NCBI GenBank assembly: GCA_016840065.1
Contig: JAEOTB010000023.1
Location: 1-40,375, forward strand
Length of the DNA stretch: 40,375 nt
Reading direction: 5' to 3'
Source: Candidatus Hermodarchaeota archaeon
Lineage (GTDB): Archaea > Asgardarchaeota > Hermodarchaeia > Hermodarchaeales > Hermodarchaeaceae
Of this stretch, positions 31,223 to 38,950 are shown piece by piece. The first letter of the stretch is position 1; the number at the start of each line of letters is the position of its first letter. A model generated the notes under the pieces. The model saw only the letters and a list, made by a program, of their open reading frames with translations. It searched no databases and had not been told where the DNA came from. The position numbers and the translations under genes were made by a program.

Positions 31223-32188
31223 AACCTCTAGGGCAAGTTCGCGTACCATTTCCTTGTACCTGTTTCGGACGGTGACTTCAGTTACTCGCGCGACAGCTGC
31301 GATTTCTCGCTGAGTCCTGCGCTCTCCTTCCTGAATGGAAGAGATATACAGGCTCGCAGCTGCCAGACCGGTTGGGTCTTTGCCCGCGGTGATGTTCTTT
31401 GCCCGGGCTGCCTCGATGATTTCAGCAGCACGACGCTGGACGCGGCTGCTTAGTCCGAGGGCCTCAGCAAAGCGCGGGATAAAGTCAACAGCCTTTGCCA
31501 CTGGGACTCGCATGTCCAACTTGCGAAGCAGGAGACGGTAGCATCGACCAAGTTCCTTTCGATTAATGCGAGAATGGTGAGCAATCTCATCCAGAGTACG
31601 GGGGACATGCCTGAGACGGCAGGCAGCGTACACACAGGAAGCAACGATTGCTTCAATGCTACGACCTCTAACTAGTCGCTGTTCAATGGCGCGGCGGTAA
31701 AGGATGGCAGCAGCCTCTTTTACAGGTCGAGGAATACTAAGCTGGCTGGTAATACGATCCAACTCGCTCATAGCCCGTGCAAGATTGCGGTCAATACTCG
31801 AGTGAACGCGAGTTCGAACCTGCCACTTGCGGAGTCGGTAAATCTGAGCCCGCAAGCTAGGTGCGAGCTTTCGGCCGTGAGCGTCTCGGTCACGCCAATC
31901 AATAGTAGTACTGAGACCCTTGTCATGGATAGTGTACGACATGGGGCTGCCTACTCGCGCTCGTCGGTCCCGTTCCTCACTGGTAAATGCACGCCATTCA
32001 GGTCCAGTGTCAATGACGTGGCTGTCTAGTACCAATCCACAGTTGGTGCAAATGACCTCACCCCGTGCTGGATCACGAGTGACATCGGTGTTTCCACAGT
32101 CAGGGCAGCCAATAGTTTCTTGCTTGGGACTAGGTCGAAGGGCGCGGACGCGCGATTGCGGATGTGCTGTACGAGTTTCGTTAGCCAT
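31214..32188 (-). CDS. tfb: Transcription initiation factor IIB (TFB)
   Basis: 324 residues. N-terminal zinc ribbon CPDCGNTDVTRD...EVICTNCGLV, the B-reader region WRAFTSEERDRRARVGSPMS, and two cyclin-like repeats (about residues 130-220 and 225-320), the second with VTEVTVRNRYKEMVREL. Recruits RNA polymerase to TATA-bound TBP. Marks the organism as archaeal. GGGGGAT lies 8 nt before the ATG at 32188. Preceded by a long, possibly structured leader. Confidence 0.97.
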   Translation of the reverse strand: MANETRTAHPQSRVRALRPSPKQETIGCPDCGNTDVTRDPARGEVICTNCGLVLDSHVIDTGPEWRAFTSEERDRRARVGSPMSYTIHDKGLSTTIDWRDRDAHGRKLAPSLRAQIYRLRKWQVRTRVHSSIDRNLARAMSELDRITSQLSIPRPVKEAAAILYRRAIEQRLVRGRSIEAIVASCVYAACRLRHVPRTLDEIAHHSRINRKELGRCYRLLLRKLDMRVPVAKAVDFIPRFAEALGLSSRVQRRAAEIIEAARAKNITAGKDPTGLAAASLYISSIQEGERRTQREIAAVARVTEVTVRNRYKEMVRELALEVDI

Positions 32189-32636
32189 TATTATATCCCC
32201 CTGAGTCAGGGTTTGATGGTGTCAGATACGGGAAACCAAACTGTGCTGGCAGCTCAGCTCAAGGTTTTTCTCATGCAAAGACTAGGGAGCGTGAGCCAGA
32301 TGGCTGGCACTACACATCCTAGTAATTTAGTTAGGGAGCCGCAGAAATGTGGTACCCGCACCAGATGGCGAAACCCTTTTAAAAGAATCGCCAACACTTC
32401 GCTCGTTATCACCCTATATATATCTTTCCATCTTGTTAGATAAAAATCATCGAGTAGCCCTTTTTCCGCAAAATCAGGCCCCCTTTTTGAGAAAAACTCT
32501 ATAACATTCTAAAAATGATTGCGAAATCCTAGGAACTCCTGACCTGTAAATGCTTCTTCGCCCTTTAGAAAAGAAATAAATACCCTTTCTCACCTTCTTG
32601 GGATTAATCGATTGTACATCGGGGGTGAAGTAACCT
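32189..32636. promoter_or_regulatory. Intergenic control region between tfb and the RIO-side leader
   Basis: 448 bp without a supported gene. The palindromic CTTTTAAAAG near 32378-32387 is a TATA-like box that could drive tfb, which would give a leader of about 160 nt. In that leader ACTAGG (32281-32286) pairs with CCTAGT (32318-32323), enclosing GCCAG-ATGG-CTGGC (32295-32308). TATATATAT near 32412-32420 and AATAAATA near 32574-32581 are further TATA-like boxes, the latter about 60 nt before the ORF at 32637. Confidence 0.4.
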
Positions 32637-32714
32637 ATGCCGGAAATAGTATTTGTTGATTCATTTGAAGGTTTTGTCCTCAAGCGGGTTACTCCCTCTG
32701 AGGGCAGCTATTAG
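32637..32714 (+). CDS. Possible 25-codon leader peptide
   Basis: ATG at 32637 with GGGGGTGAAG about 6 nt upstream, running 25 codons (MPEIVFVDSFEGFVLKRVTP then SEGSY) to TAG. It is not similar to anything I recognise. Codons 16-18 and the stop lie in the terminator-like hairpin at 32682-32731, upstream of the RIO kinase. It could be a translated leader or chance. Confidence 0.35.
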   Translation: MPEIVFVDSFEGFVLKRVTPSEGSY

Positions 32715-32731
32715 TCTGACCCGCTTTTTTT
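32682..32731 (+). terminator. Terminator- or attenuator-like hairpin before the RIO kinase gene
   Basis: AAGCGGGT (32682-32689) pairs with ACCCGCTT (32719-32726), an 8-bp stem; inside, CCCT (32694-32697) pairs with AGGG (32701-32704). Seven T residues run from 32725 to 32731. It lies about 100 nt ahead of the kinase start and overlaps the end of the short ORF. Confidence 0.5.
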
Positions 32732-32832
32732 AGGGAAAACGCGCATCTCAGCACTACTAGATTGTGGTTTAGTGACTGTTCATGCTTTCAATCTGGTAGC
32801 ACGCGGGGGAAGCGTACGCAAATCAAAGAGAG

Positions 32833-33654
32833 ATGGTAAGAAAGAAAATGCCAGCCCCGTATATTAGTAAGCGCAGTGTCGCACTCCGCGAATCCAGTAA
32901 GGAAGACGAAGTCCGAGGAAGACTCCAAGACCTCCCAGAGATTACCCTAGCTTCGGTTCGGGCAGATGCAAAAGCCAGCCAACTAGCCACAGAGGTTCAA
33001 GGGATTATCAGTGCGGGTAAGGAAGCCACCGTGTTCCTAGCCTTTTGGCGAGACTTCCCATTAGCCTTGAAGGCATACAGGTTCTACTCTACGCCGCATG
33101 GAAAACGGGGAAAACGGAAGAAATTGGGGGGCGGCAAAGTCGGGTACTCCAGAGACATCATGGCATATTGGTCAGCCCGGGAATTCTGGATCCTCGACCG
33201 AGCTTTTCGTGCGGGAGTCAATGTCCCAACTCCTGCCCGGCATAGTGATAATATGTTCACCGCCCGGTTTCTCGGCGAAGACCTCAAAGCAGCCCCACTT
33301 CTGAAAGATGTTGACATCCAACATCCCAAGCGAATCTTTGACAAAATCATCGAGCAGGTCTTTACTTTGTATCGGGTTTTCCTGATTCACGGTGACCTTT
33401 CTGCTTTCAATGTCCTCATATTCCAGGATGAGCCTTGGATCATTGACTTCCCTCAAGCAATTGACTTTGCCTCCCGACTTGGTCGACATAGGGTAACGGC
33501 GAGGGGACGCCCAATTCTTCTACGTGACATCCAGAACATCTGCAAGTTCTTCAGCCGCTTCGGGGTTGCCTCCGATGCTGAGAGCATTTGTGATGAGTGT
33601 ATAGCTCAAGTTGGTGAAAGTGAACGTCTAGAAGCCTCCAGCCTTGTTCGCTAA
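32833..33654 (+). CDS. RIO-type serine/threonine kinase
   Basis: 273 residues. Nucleotide loop GIISAGKEATVFLA near residue 58, catalytic Lys in LALKAYRF, catalytic loop IHGDLSAFNVLIF (H-G-D-x-S-x-x-N) near 188, and the metal loop WIIDFPQAID. The layout is closest to RIO1 (A-G-K-E-A-x-V), although the I-D-F-P-Q segment is also seen in RIO2. RIO kinases act in small ribosomal subunit maturation. ATG at 32833 chosen; ATG at 32848 is possible. Convergent with fdhD, with 15 bp between the stops. Confidence 0.88.
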   Translation: MVRKKMPAPYISKRSVALRESSKEDEVRGRLQDLPEITLASVRADAKASQLATEVQGIISAGKEATVFLAFWRDFPLALKAYRFYSTPHGKRGKRKKLGGGKVGYSRDIMAYWSAREFWILDRAFRAGVNVPTPARHSDNMFTARFLGEDLKAAPLLKDVDIQHPKRIFDKIIEQVFTLYRVFLIHGDLSAFNVLIFQDEPWIIDFPQAIDFASRLGRHRVTARGRPILLRDIQNICKFFSRFGVASDAESICDECIAQVGESERLEASSLVR

Positions 33655-33669
33655 GAGACAGCTTAGATG

Positions 33670-34482
33670 TCAGGTTGTGTTGAACACAATTCGTTCAGGA
33701 TGCGTGTAGATGTTCATTCGGATTCCTCGTACAAAACCGATTAGGGTTATTCCAGCGGCTTCAGCGAGTTCAATGCCAGAATCGACGGCTGCACCTATCG
33801 ACGCCAAGTAAGGTACACGAGCAACAGCAGCCTTGAGTACGAGATCGCCTGTTAGCCGCCCAGTACAGAGTAGTATGCCAGCACTGCAATCTTTACTTTG
33901 TTGGATCGCCTTTCCGATGACTCGGTCAATGGCGTTGTGACGCCCCACATCTTCAGTAACAGTCAGAAGGTTTCCTTCAAGGTCTGCCATTGCAGCACCA
34001 TGGGTTCCTCCGGTTAGGCGAAATATCGGCATCGACTTGTTTAGTGCCTTGATAGCCTTTGTTATTATTTCTGGCGATATTTTGAGTGGGGATTCAATTG
34101 GAGGAACGTCGCAGGCACGCCATGTGCCAAGTGCACCTTCATCTGGCCCGCAGATACCCGTAACAAGCCGAGCACTGGGGCGGAGAGAAACGAGCTTCTC
34201 ATGAAGCAGACAGTCATCAGAAAGACGTACCTTAGCGAGTTGGTTTCGCACTCTAAGTTGCACAACATCCTCTATACGAGATATAATGCGAGAAGTGAAG
34301 AGTAATCCAACGATGAGAGGTGCAGGTTCAGTTGGAACAGTTCGGATAAACGCGAAATTTTCTTCGCCCTTGGAATCTAATAACAAGATTCGGAGTCCCG
34401 TCTCGTGTACAATTGTATCTTGTTTAGCTTCGCACACACCTTGCTGACATCGCTGAATAGTTACTTTTCGTGTACTTTCCAT
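33670..34482 (-). CDS. fdhD: Formate dehydrogenase accessory sulfurtransferase FdhD
   Basis: 270 residues. Family marks are the GGTHGAAMADLEG segment, EDVGRHNAIDRVIGKAI, CTGRLTGDLVLKAAVARVP and the closing ELAEAAGITLIGFVRGIRMN. FdhD transfers sulfur from a cysteine desulfurase to the molybdenum cofactor of formate dehydrogenase. In E. coli the reactive loop has C-x-x-C; here the corresponding segment VTGICGPDEGALG keeps only one cysteine. No formate dehydrogenase gene is in the window. Confidence 0.9.
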   Translation of the reverse strand: MESTRKVTIQRCQQGVCEAKQDTIVHETGLRILLLDSKGEENFAFIRTVPTEPAPLIVGLLFTSRIISRIEDVVQLRVRNQLAKVRLSDDCLLHEKLVSLRPSARLVTGICGPDEGALGTWRACDVPPIESPLKISPEIITKAIKALNKSMPIFRLTGGTHGAAMADLEGNLLTVTEDVGRHNAIDRVIGKAIQQSKDCSAGILLCTGRLTGDLVLKAAVARVPYLASIGAAVDSGIELAEAAGITLIGFVRGIRMNIYTHPERIVFNTT

Positions 34483-34555
34483 TGGTAACAGCTCTGCAAT
34501 CTTCTGAGCAAGACTGATGCGTTACCTTATTTATCTGCAGCGACTTGTCTAATTG

Positions 34556-34806
34556 CTATAACTCGTCGAGGTAACAAAGAATTGCAGGAGTAGCGATTGC
34601 GCCGGCAATGAAACCATAGAAAAGGAATTGGGGAAGCATAGAGAAAAAGTTAGAAGTGAAATTTGCGCCTGGGTTAGTCGGATCATGACTGAACTGCGAC
34701 ATTATTGCCGTTCCTATCAAACAAATAGTCCGTCGAAGGCAAGTCCTAGTAGAATGGAAACAACAATGTACGCTACTAGGATGCCTATAGCCCTTCCAGT
34801 TCTCAT
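34556..34806 (-). pseudogene. Small two-TM membrane protein, frameshifted
   Basis: ATG at 34806 with GGAGGT about 10 nt upstream opens a frame that reads AIGILVAYIVVSILLGLAFD and stops at 34717. A different frame continues with IGTAIMSQFSHDPTNPG and FSMLPQFLFYGFIAGAIATP to a TAG at 34556. A one-base deletion near 34720 would join them into a roughly 83-residue two-TM protein like those at 34942, 38215 and 38581. The downstream half has its own ATG (34702), so two short genes remain possible. Confidence 0.5.
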
Positions 34807-34941
34807 TACATTCAGGACCTCCAGAAATTCAGATGGTTATATGTTAGTTCTATTAATACTTTGACAGAAAATTCTTTCCTGTTACTTGCTGTCTTGTGGA
34901 CGCCGGGTTTTTGGGAATAATCGGCTGTTCGTTTCATAGGG

Positions 34942-35184
34942 TCATCCGCATATTTTGTCTCTTAGTGCGACACAACCCACCAAAACTAATGAGAGCAGAA
35001 ATCCAGCACCCATACACAAAGGCAAAAACACCCAAAAAACACTCGTAAAAACTTCTGGATCGGGTGTGAAAGGCCAACTCCCCATAGAATAGAAAACCGA
35101 TAGGAAAAAGGTGAAAACAACCCCTAAAATGATGCCTAAAATAATGAAACCAACTACATAACCAACCCATGAATATCTTGCCAT
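34942..35184 (-). CDS. Small two-TM membrane protein
   Basis: 80 residues: TM1 VGYVVGFIILGIILGVVFTF, a loop with SWPFTPDPEVF, and TM2 WVFLPLCMGAGFLLSLVLVG. The ATG at 35184 has AGGAGG about 9 nt upstream; the longer frame to 35259 is not needed. L-P-L-C-x-G-x-G-F-L-L-S also occurs in the gene at 38581, so they look related. Function unknown. Confidence 0.65.
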   Translation of the reverse strand: MARYSWVGYVVGFIILGIILGVVFTFFLSVFYSMGSWPFTPDPEVFTSVFWVFLPLCMGAGFLLSLVLVGCVALRDKICG

Positions 35185-35309
35185 ATCGTTGTTCCTCCTA
35201 ATTTCTGAAGACCCCATGTAGTTGTCCAAATATAAATAATCTTGCAATATGTATTTCATGAAGGAGCGGGGATATTTGTGACTGAAAGCTGGTTGAGCTA
35301 GCTGCGATC

Positions 35310-35948
35310 TTACCCTTCCTTAGCTCTTTGGCGGAGTCGCGGGAAGAGCATTCCTGCTTGCAACATGTATGTACGGTATTGTTCACCAAATTCATCGATT
35401 AGCATTCTTTCTTCTGCCTTAATTCGGGGATAGAGAAGCAGAAGTCCAATGATGATGACAAGGAAAAAGGCCCAGTTTGCTGCAATCAGAGTTGTGATGA
35501 TGTTATAGATTAGATAGGTCAGGTATAGAGGGTGGCGGATTCTACTGTATGGTCCCGTTGTGATGAGTTGATGGTCTTCACGGAGTTCAAGCTGACCCGT
35601 CACATGTTTACCTAGGGTTCTTCCTACCCAGACGAAAAAGGGAAAAGTGATGATAGCCATGGCAACACCAACCCAGCGAAGCCACGTTGGAATTGGAAGC
35701 GGAGCCCACTCCAGCCATGGCGGTACAAAAACATAGATGGCAATTGAAAGGATAAGCACAACCGTGAGGACAACACGGAGAATGACATAAGCACCATGTT
35801 CATATCGTGTAGCAATTGCCCATTTCTCTTGGCGCGTTCGTTTAGGACTAGCAGGCTGAGCCTTCCGACCGTAGAAACCGCGGATACCCAGAAAGAACAG
35901 CCAAAGACCAAGAAACACAAAACTGAGAAGCACTTCATCGCACATCAT
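35310..35948 (-). CDS. Isoprenylcysteine/phospholipid methyltransferase-like membrane protein
   Basis: 212 residues with about five TM segments. The C-terminal catalytic region has the ICMT/PEMT signature: HQLITTGPYSRIRHPLYLTY and RIKAEERMLIDEFGEQYRTY (SAM-binding H-P and E-E). In eukaryotes such enzymes methylate prenylated cysteines; many prokaryotic members act on lipids or unknown targets. The N-terminal ATG is at 35948 or 35945, after GGTGA. Substrate unknown. Confidence 0.85.
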   Translation of the reverse strand: MMCDEVLLSFVFLGLWLFFLGIRGFYGRKAQPASPKRTRQEKWAIATRYEHGAYVILRVVLTVVLILSIAIYVFVPPWLEWAPLPIPTWLRWVGVAMAIITFPFFVWVGRTLGKHVTGQLELREDHQLITTGPYSRIRHPLYLTYLIYNIITTLIAANWAFFLVIIIGLLLLYPRIKAEERMLIDEFGEQYRTYMLQAGMLFPRLRQRAKEG

Positions 35949-35997
35949 TTTTCACCAGATTACCGAAGAGGAAGGCAGGGATAATATCATCAAATTA

Positions 35998-36006
35998 CAT
36001 TTATAT
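35998..36006 (+). promoter_or_regulatory. Candidate TATA box for hutU
   Basis: TTTATAT-like sequence in CATTTATATCG lies about 38-40 nt before the ATG at 36040. Confidence 0.4.
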
Positions 36007-36039
36007 CGTTAAGTCTAAATCACGTTTGTGGGATTCAGA

Positions 36040-38118
36040 ATGACTAGACAGGATTTCTCTCAAGCAATGACCATCAAGCTTCCTACAAAACTCCCGCCTT
36101 ACCCAGAATTCATTACAGAATACAAGGGTAGAAAAATCCGAAGGACCCCAAAGAGAAAGTATCAGCTAAGCAAAACTGAGCTTATTATCGCATTGAAAAA
36201 TAGCCTTCGTTACGTTCCCGAAGAGCTACACGAAGACCTTGCTCAAGAATTCCTTACAGAACTGAGTATGATTGGCGATGAGGGACGTGGGCGCATCTAC
36301 GGGTACAGATTCCGACCACCAGGCGCAATCACAGCTAAACCCATCGACCAATACAAGGGGGTACTCGAAGCACGAGCCTTACAACTGATGCTAGACAACA
36401 ATGTCGACTTCGATATTGCTCTCTACCCCTATGAACTAGTGACCTATGGAGAATGCGGACAAGTCTGCCAGAACTGGATGCAGTTCCAACTAATCAAGAA
36501 ATACTTGGAAGTAATGAGTGATGAACAAACCCTTGTGGTGAGTTCTGGTCATCCAGTAGGATTATTCCCTTCACGTCGAGACGCGCCCCGCGCCATATCT
36601 ACCAATGGTTTGATGGTAGGAGAATTCGACACACCAGAACCAAATGATATACCATTCCTCAACGCTGTAGCCATGGGGGTCACGAACTATGGACAGATGA
36701 CAGCTGGTGGATGGATGTACATCGGTCCACAAGGAATCGTCCATGGAACCTACATAACATTACTCAATGCTGGCAGAAAGTATCTAGACATCCCACTGGG
36801 CCAGAATCTCGGAGGTAAGGTTTACCTAACATCTGGATTAGGGGGGATGAGTGGGGCACAGGGCAAGGCTGTCGAGATTGCAGGCGGGATTGGAGTTATC
36901 GCGGAGGTAGATGCACAGGCAATCAAGACCCGAAAGGACCAGAAATGGGTCAAGTTAGTGACAGCAGACTTAGATGAAGTGTTCCAGTGGGTCGAAGAGT
37001 ACCGTACCTCAAGGGAACCTACCTCAATTGCTTATCATGGCAACATTGTCGATTTGTGGGAATATGTTGTAAAGAACAAGATTCAAATCGAATTGGCTTC
37101 CGACCAGACATCTTGTAACAAAGTTCACGGTGGAGGATACTGGCCAGCTGGCATGCCCTACGAAGAGGCAAAACACCTCCTAGAAACCAACCTTGAAGCC
37201 TTCAAGGTCGAGGTGAACAAGTCACTCAAACGACAATTTGAACTAATTCAAGCGGCGACACGACAAGGTACGCATTTCTGGGATTATGGTAACAGCTTCA
37301 TGGTTGCTGTGTACGAAGCTGCAAAGGTCAAAGAAATCAAGACCAAGGAAGGGGAGTTCATCTTTCCATCCTATGTGGAGCACCTGATGGGCCCCCTCTA
37401 TTTCGATTATGGATACGGTCCTTTTCGATGGGTCTGTTTGAGCGGAAAGGGCGAAGAATTGAAAGCTACTGATGAAGCTGCAATGTCTTGCATTGACCCT
37501 GATAGAAGGACGCAAGATTATGATAACTACCACTGGATTAAGAATGCCTGGGAGAACAAGATGGTAGTAGGATCGCAGGCCAGGATTCTCTATCAAGACG
37601 CAGAGGGGCGAGTAAGGATCGCCTTGAAGTTCAACGAAATGGTGAGGAATGGAGTTATTGGACCTGTGATGCTAGGACGAGATCACCATGACACTGGCGG
37701 TACCGATTCCCCTTATCGTGAAACCGCTAACATCCGTGATGGAAGCTTCGTAACTTCCGACATGGCGCATCAATGCTGGGCAGGTAACGCGGCTCGGGGG
37801 ATGACTCTTTGTGTACTATCCAACGGTGGTGGTGTTGGTACTGGCCGTGCAATTAACGGCGGGTTTGGTCTAGTCCTAGATGGAAGTAAAAGAATTGACG
37901 AGATAATCCGCATTGCTGTGGATTGGGACACAATGGGAGGCGTAGCGCGCAGAGCTTGGGCACGGAACGAACACGCCATAGAAACCGCAGCGAAATGGAA
38001 TGAGCGAGTTGGCAGTTCAGGCCACATCACCTTACCACACATTCCCCGAAAGGGGCTTGTTGAAAAACTTGTAGAGAAGGCAATAAAGCAGCGAAGATTG
38101 CAAGATTCCAGTGACTAG
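36040..38118 (+). CDS. hutU: Urocanate hydratase
   Basis: About 692 residues; converts urocanate to imidazolonepropionate, step two of histidine breakdown. NAD-binding segment VYLTSGLGGMSGAQGKAVEI near residue 270, EIAGGIGVIAEVD, NKVHGGGYWPAGMPY near 365 and GPFRWVCLSGKGEELKATDE near 460. The length and the last block fit the long, eukaryote-like UROC1 type rather than the roughly 555-residue bacterial HutU. Start is ATG 36040; GTG 36028 would add four residues. Confidence 0.93.
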   Translation: MTRQDFSQAMTIKLPTKLPPYPEFITEYKGRKIRRTPKRKYQLSKTELIIALKNSLRYVPEELHEDLAQEFLTELSMIGDEGRGRIYGYRFRPPGAITAKPIDQYKGVLEARALQLMLDNNVDFDIALYPYELVTYGECGQVCQNWMQFQLIKKYLEVMSDEQTLVVSSGHPVGLFPSRRDAPRAISTNGLMVGEFDTPEPNDIPFLNAVAMGVTNYGQMTAGGWMYIGPQGIVHGTYITLLNAGRKYLDIPLGQNLGGKVYLTSGLGGMSGAQGKAVEIAGGIGVIAEVDAQAIKTRKDQKWVKLVTADLDEVFQWVEEYRTSREPTSIAYHGNIVDLWEYVVKNKIQIELASDQTSCNKVHGGGYWPAGMPYEEAKHLLETNLEAFKVEVNKSLKRQFELIQAATRQGTHFWDYGNSFMVAVYEAAKVKEIKTKEGEFIFPSYVEHLMGPLYFDYGYGPFRWVCLSGKGEELKATDEAAMSCIDPDRRTQDYDNYHWIKNAWENKMVVGSQARILYQDAEGRVRIALKFNEMVRNGVIGPVMLGRDHHDTGGTDSPYRETANIRDGSFVTSDMAHQCWAGNAARGMTLCVLSNGGGVGTGRAINGGFGLVLDGSKRIDEIIRIAVDWDTMGGVARRAWARNEHAIETAAKWNERVGSSGHITLPHIPRKGLVEKLVEKAIKQRRLQDSSD

Positions 38119-38214
38119 ACAATATCCTGTTTCGACTAATATAATCTAAGACACTATTTCAGTTAGATTGAATTTAACTGAAGTATATACTATGTATCAG
38201 TTGTAAGGAAGCCT

Positions 38215-38469
38215 CTAGAACCCCATACGTGCCTTACCCAGACAAACCAGAATTGGTGATAATAGGAATCCAAGCAAGAAGAGCAAGGGTCCTATTTGTA
38301 CTGCATATGAAATTAGGTGTAGAACTTCTTCTGGTGTGAGAGGTGTTACGAGGTTTTTTCCAAGAACAAACGACAGCTGTAACAATACGCCGATGCCGAG
38401 GAAAAGAAATCCACAGAAAAGACCTATTACTACCCAGAATATAATGTTATTTCGTGTGAGTACATCCAT
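38215..38469 (-). CDS. Small two-TM membrane protein, paralogue A
   Basis: 84 residues: TM1 IIFWVVIGLFCGFLFLGIGV, a loop with PLTPEEVLHL, TM2 LLFLLGFLLSPILVCLGK. GGAGGG precedes the ATG at 38469. Shares L-F-C-G-F-L-F, T-P-E-x-x-L-H-L and G-F-L-L-S-P-I-L-V-x-x-G-K with the gene at 38581. Function unknown. Confidence 0.7.
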   Translation of the reverse strand: MDVLTRNNIIFWVVIGLFCGFLFLGIGVLLQLSFVLGKNLVTPLTPEEVLHLISYAVQIGPLLFLLGFLLSPILVCLGKARMGF

Positions 38470-38580
38470 TATGATGCCCTCCTACTTGTAAAGAAGTAGA
38501 ATCTTCTACATAAATTGAACTCTTACAAAGTAGGCTACCACTTTTAACCTCGATTCTGGTGTTTCAGTGACCGACTGGTT

Positions 38581-38823
38581 TTAACCATAGAACATTTTCC
38601 CAAATACTACAAGGATTGGAGACAAAAGGAAACCGAGTCCAATACAAAGTGGCAACGCTTGTAGCCCAACAAAGAATAGATGAAGGTGTTGTTCTGGGGT
38701 CATCGTGGGTAATGTCCAACCCCTTGATGATGAGGTTAAAAGTACGATGATAAAGTCGAAAAGAAAACCGCAGAAGAGGCTTATCACGATATAGATAATC
38801 AAGTACTGAGGTAATTTTTCCAA
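38581..38823 (-). CDS. Small two-TM membrane protein, paralogue B
   Basis: 80 residues from a TTG at 38823 after GGAGGG: TM1 IYIVISLFCGFLFDFIIVLL, a loop with PTMTPEQHLHL, TM2 LPLCIGLGFLLSPILVVFGK. It is a tandem paralogue of the gene at 38215. The longer frame to 38859 lacks a good binding site. Function unknown. Confidence 0.7.
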   Translation of the reverse strand: MEKLPQYLIIYIVISLFCGFLFDFIIVLLTSSSRGWTLPTMTPEQHLHLFFVGLQALPLCIGLGFLLSPILVVFGKMFYG

Positions 38824-38950
38824 TGTATGAGCCCTCCTTAACAGAATTGGAACACACATTCTTCAAAAAGGATTCGGAGAACTCTAGTATACCTTAATTT
38901 CGCGTGCAATCCTGAGGGTGTTTGCATGAATGATTGAGAGTTCCCGAGCC

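Noticed and set aside
32474-32683. A 69-codon minus-strand frame in the tfb/RIO gap.
   Set aside because: Composition is unlike the neighbouring proteins and it overlaps the promoter and leader signals on the other strand.
32712-32868. The frame after the TAG at 32712 stays open for about 50 more codons, suggesting pyrrolysine read-through.
   Set aside because: Other genes in the window end at TAG without signs of read-through, a terminator-like hairpin covers the site, and the extension overlaps the RIO kinase start.
34717-34730. Programmed frameshifting to join the two halves of the broken two-TM gene.
   Set aside because: No clear slippery heptamer or downstream structure; a simple deletion, sequencing error or two separate genes are simpler.
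34628-34864. A 78-codon plus-strand frame.
   Set aside because: It runs antisense to the two-TM gene with the strong ribosome binding site, and its product has no domain-like pattern.
35310-35948. Calling the ICMT-like gene a true prenyl-protein methyltransferase linked to the small GTPase.
   Set aside because: The GTPase ends in L-Q-H-A without a C-terminal CaaX box and the genes are 33 kb apart.
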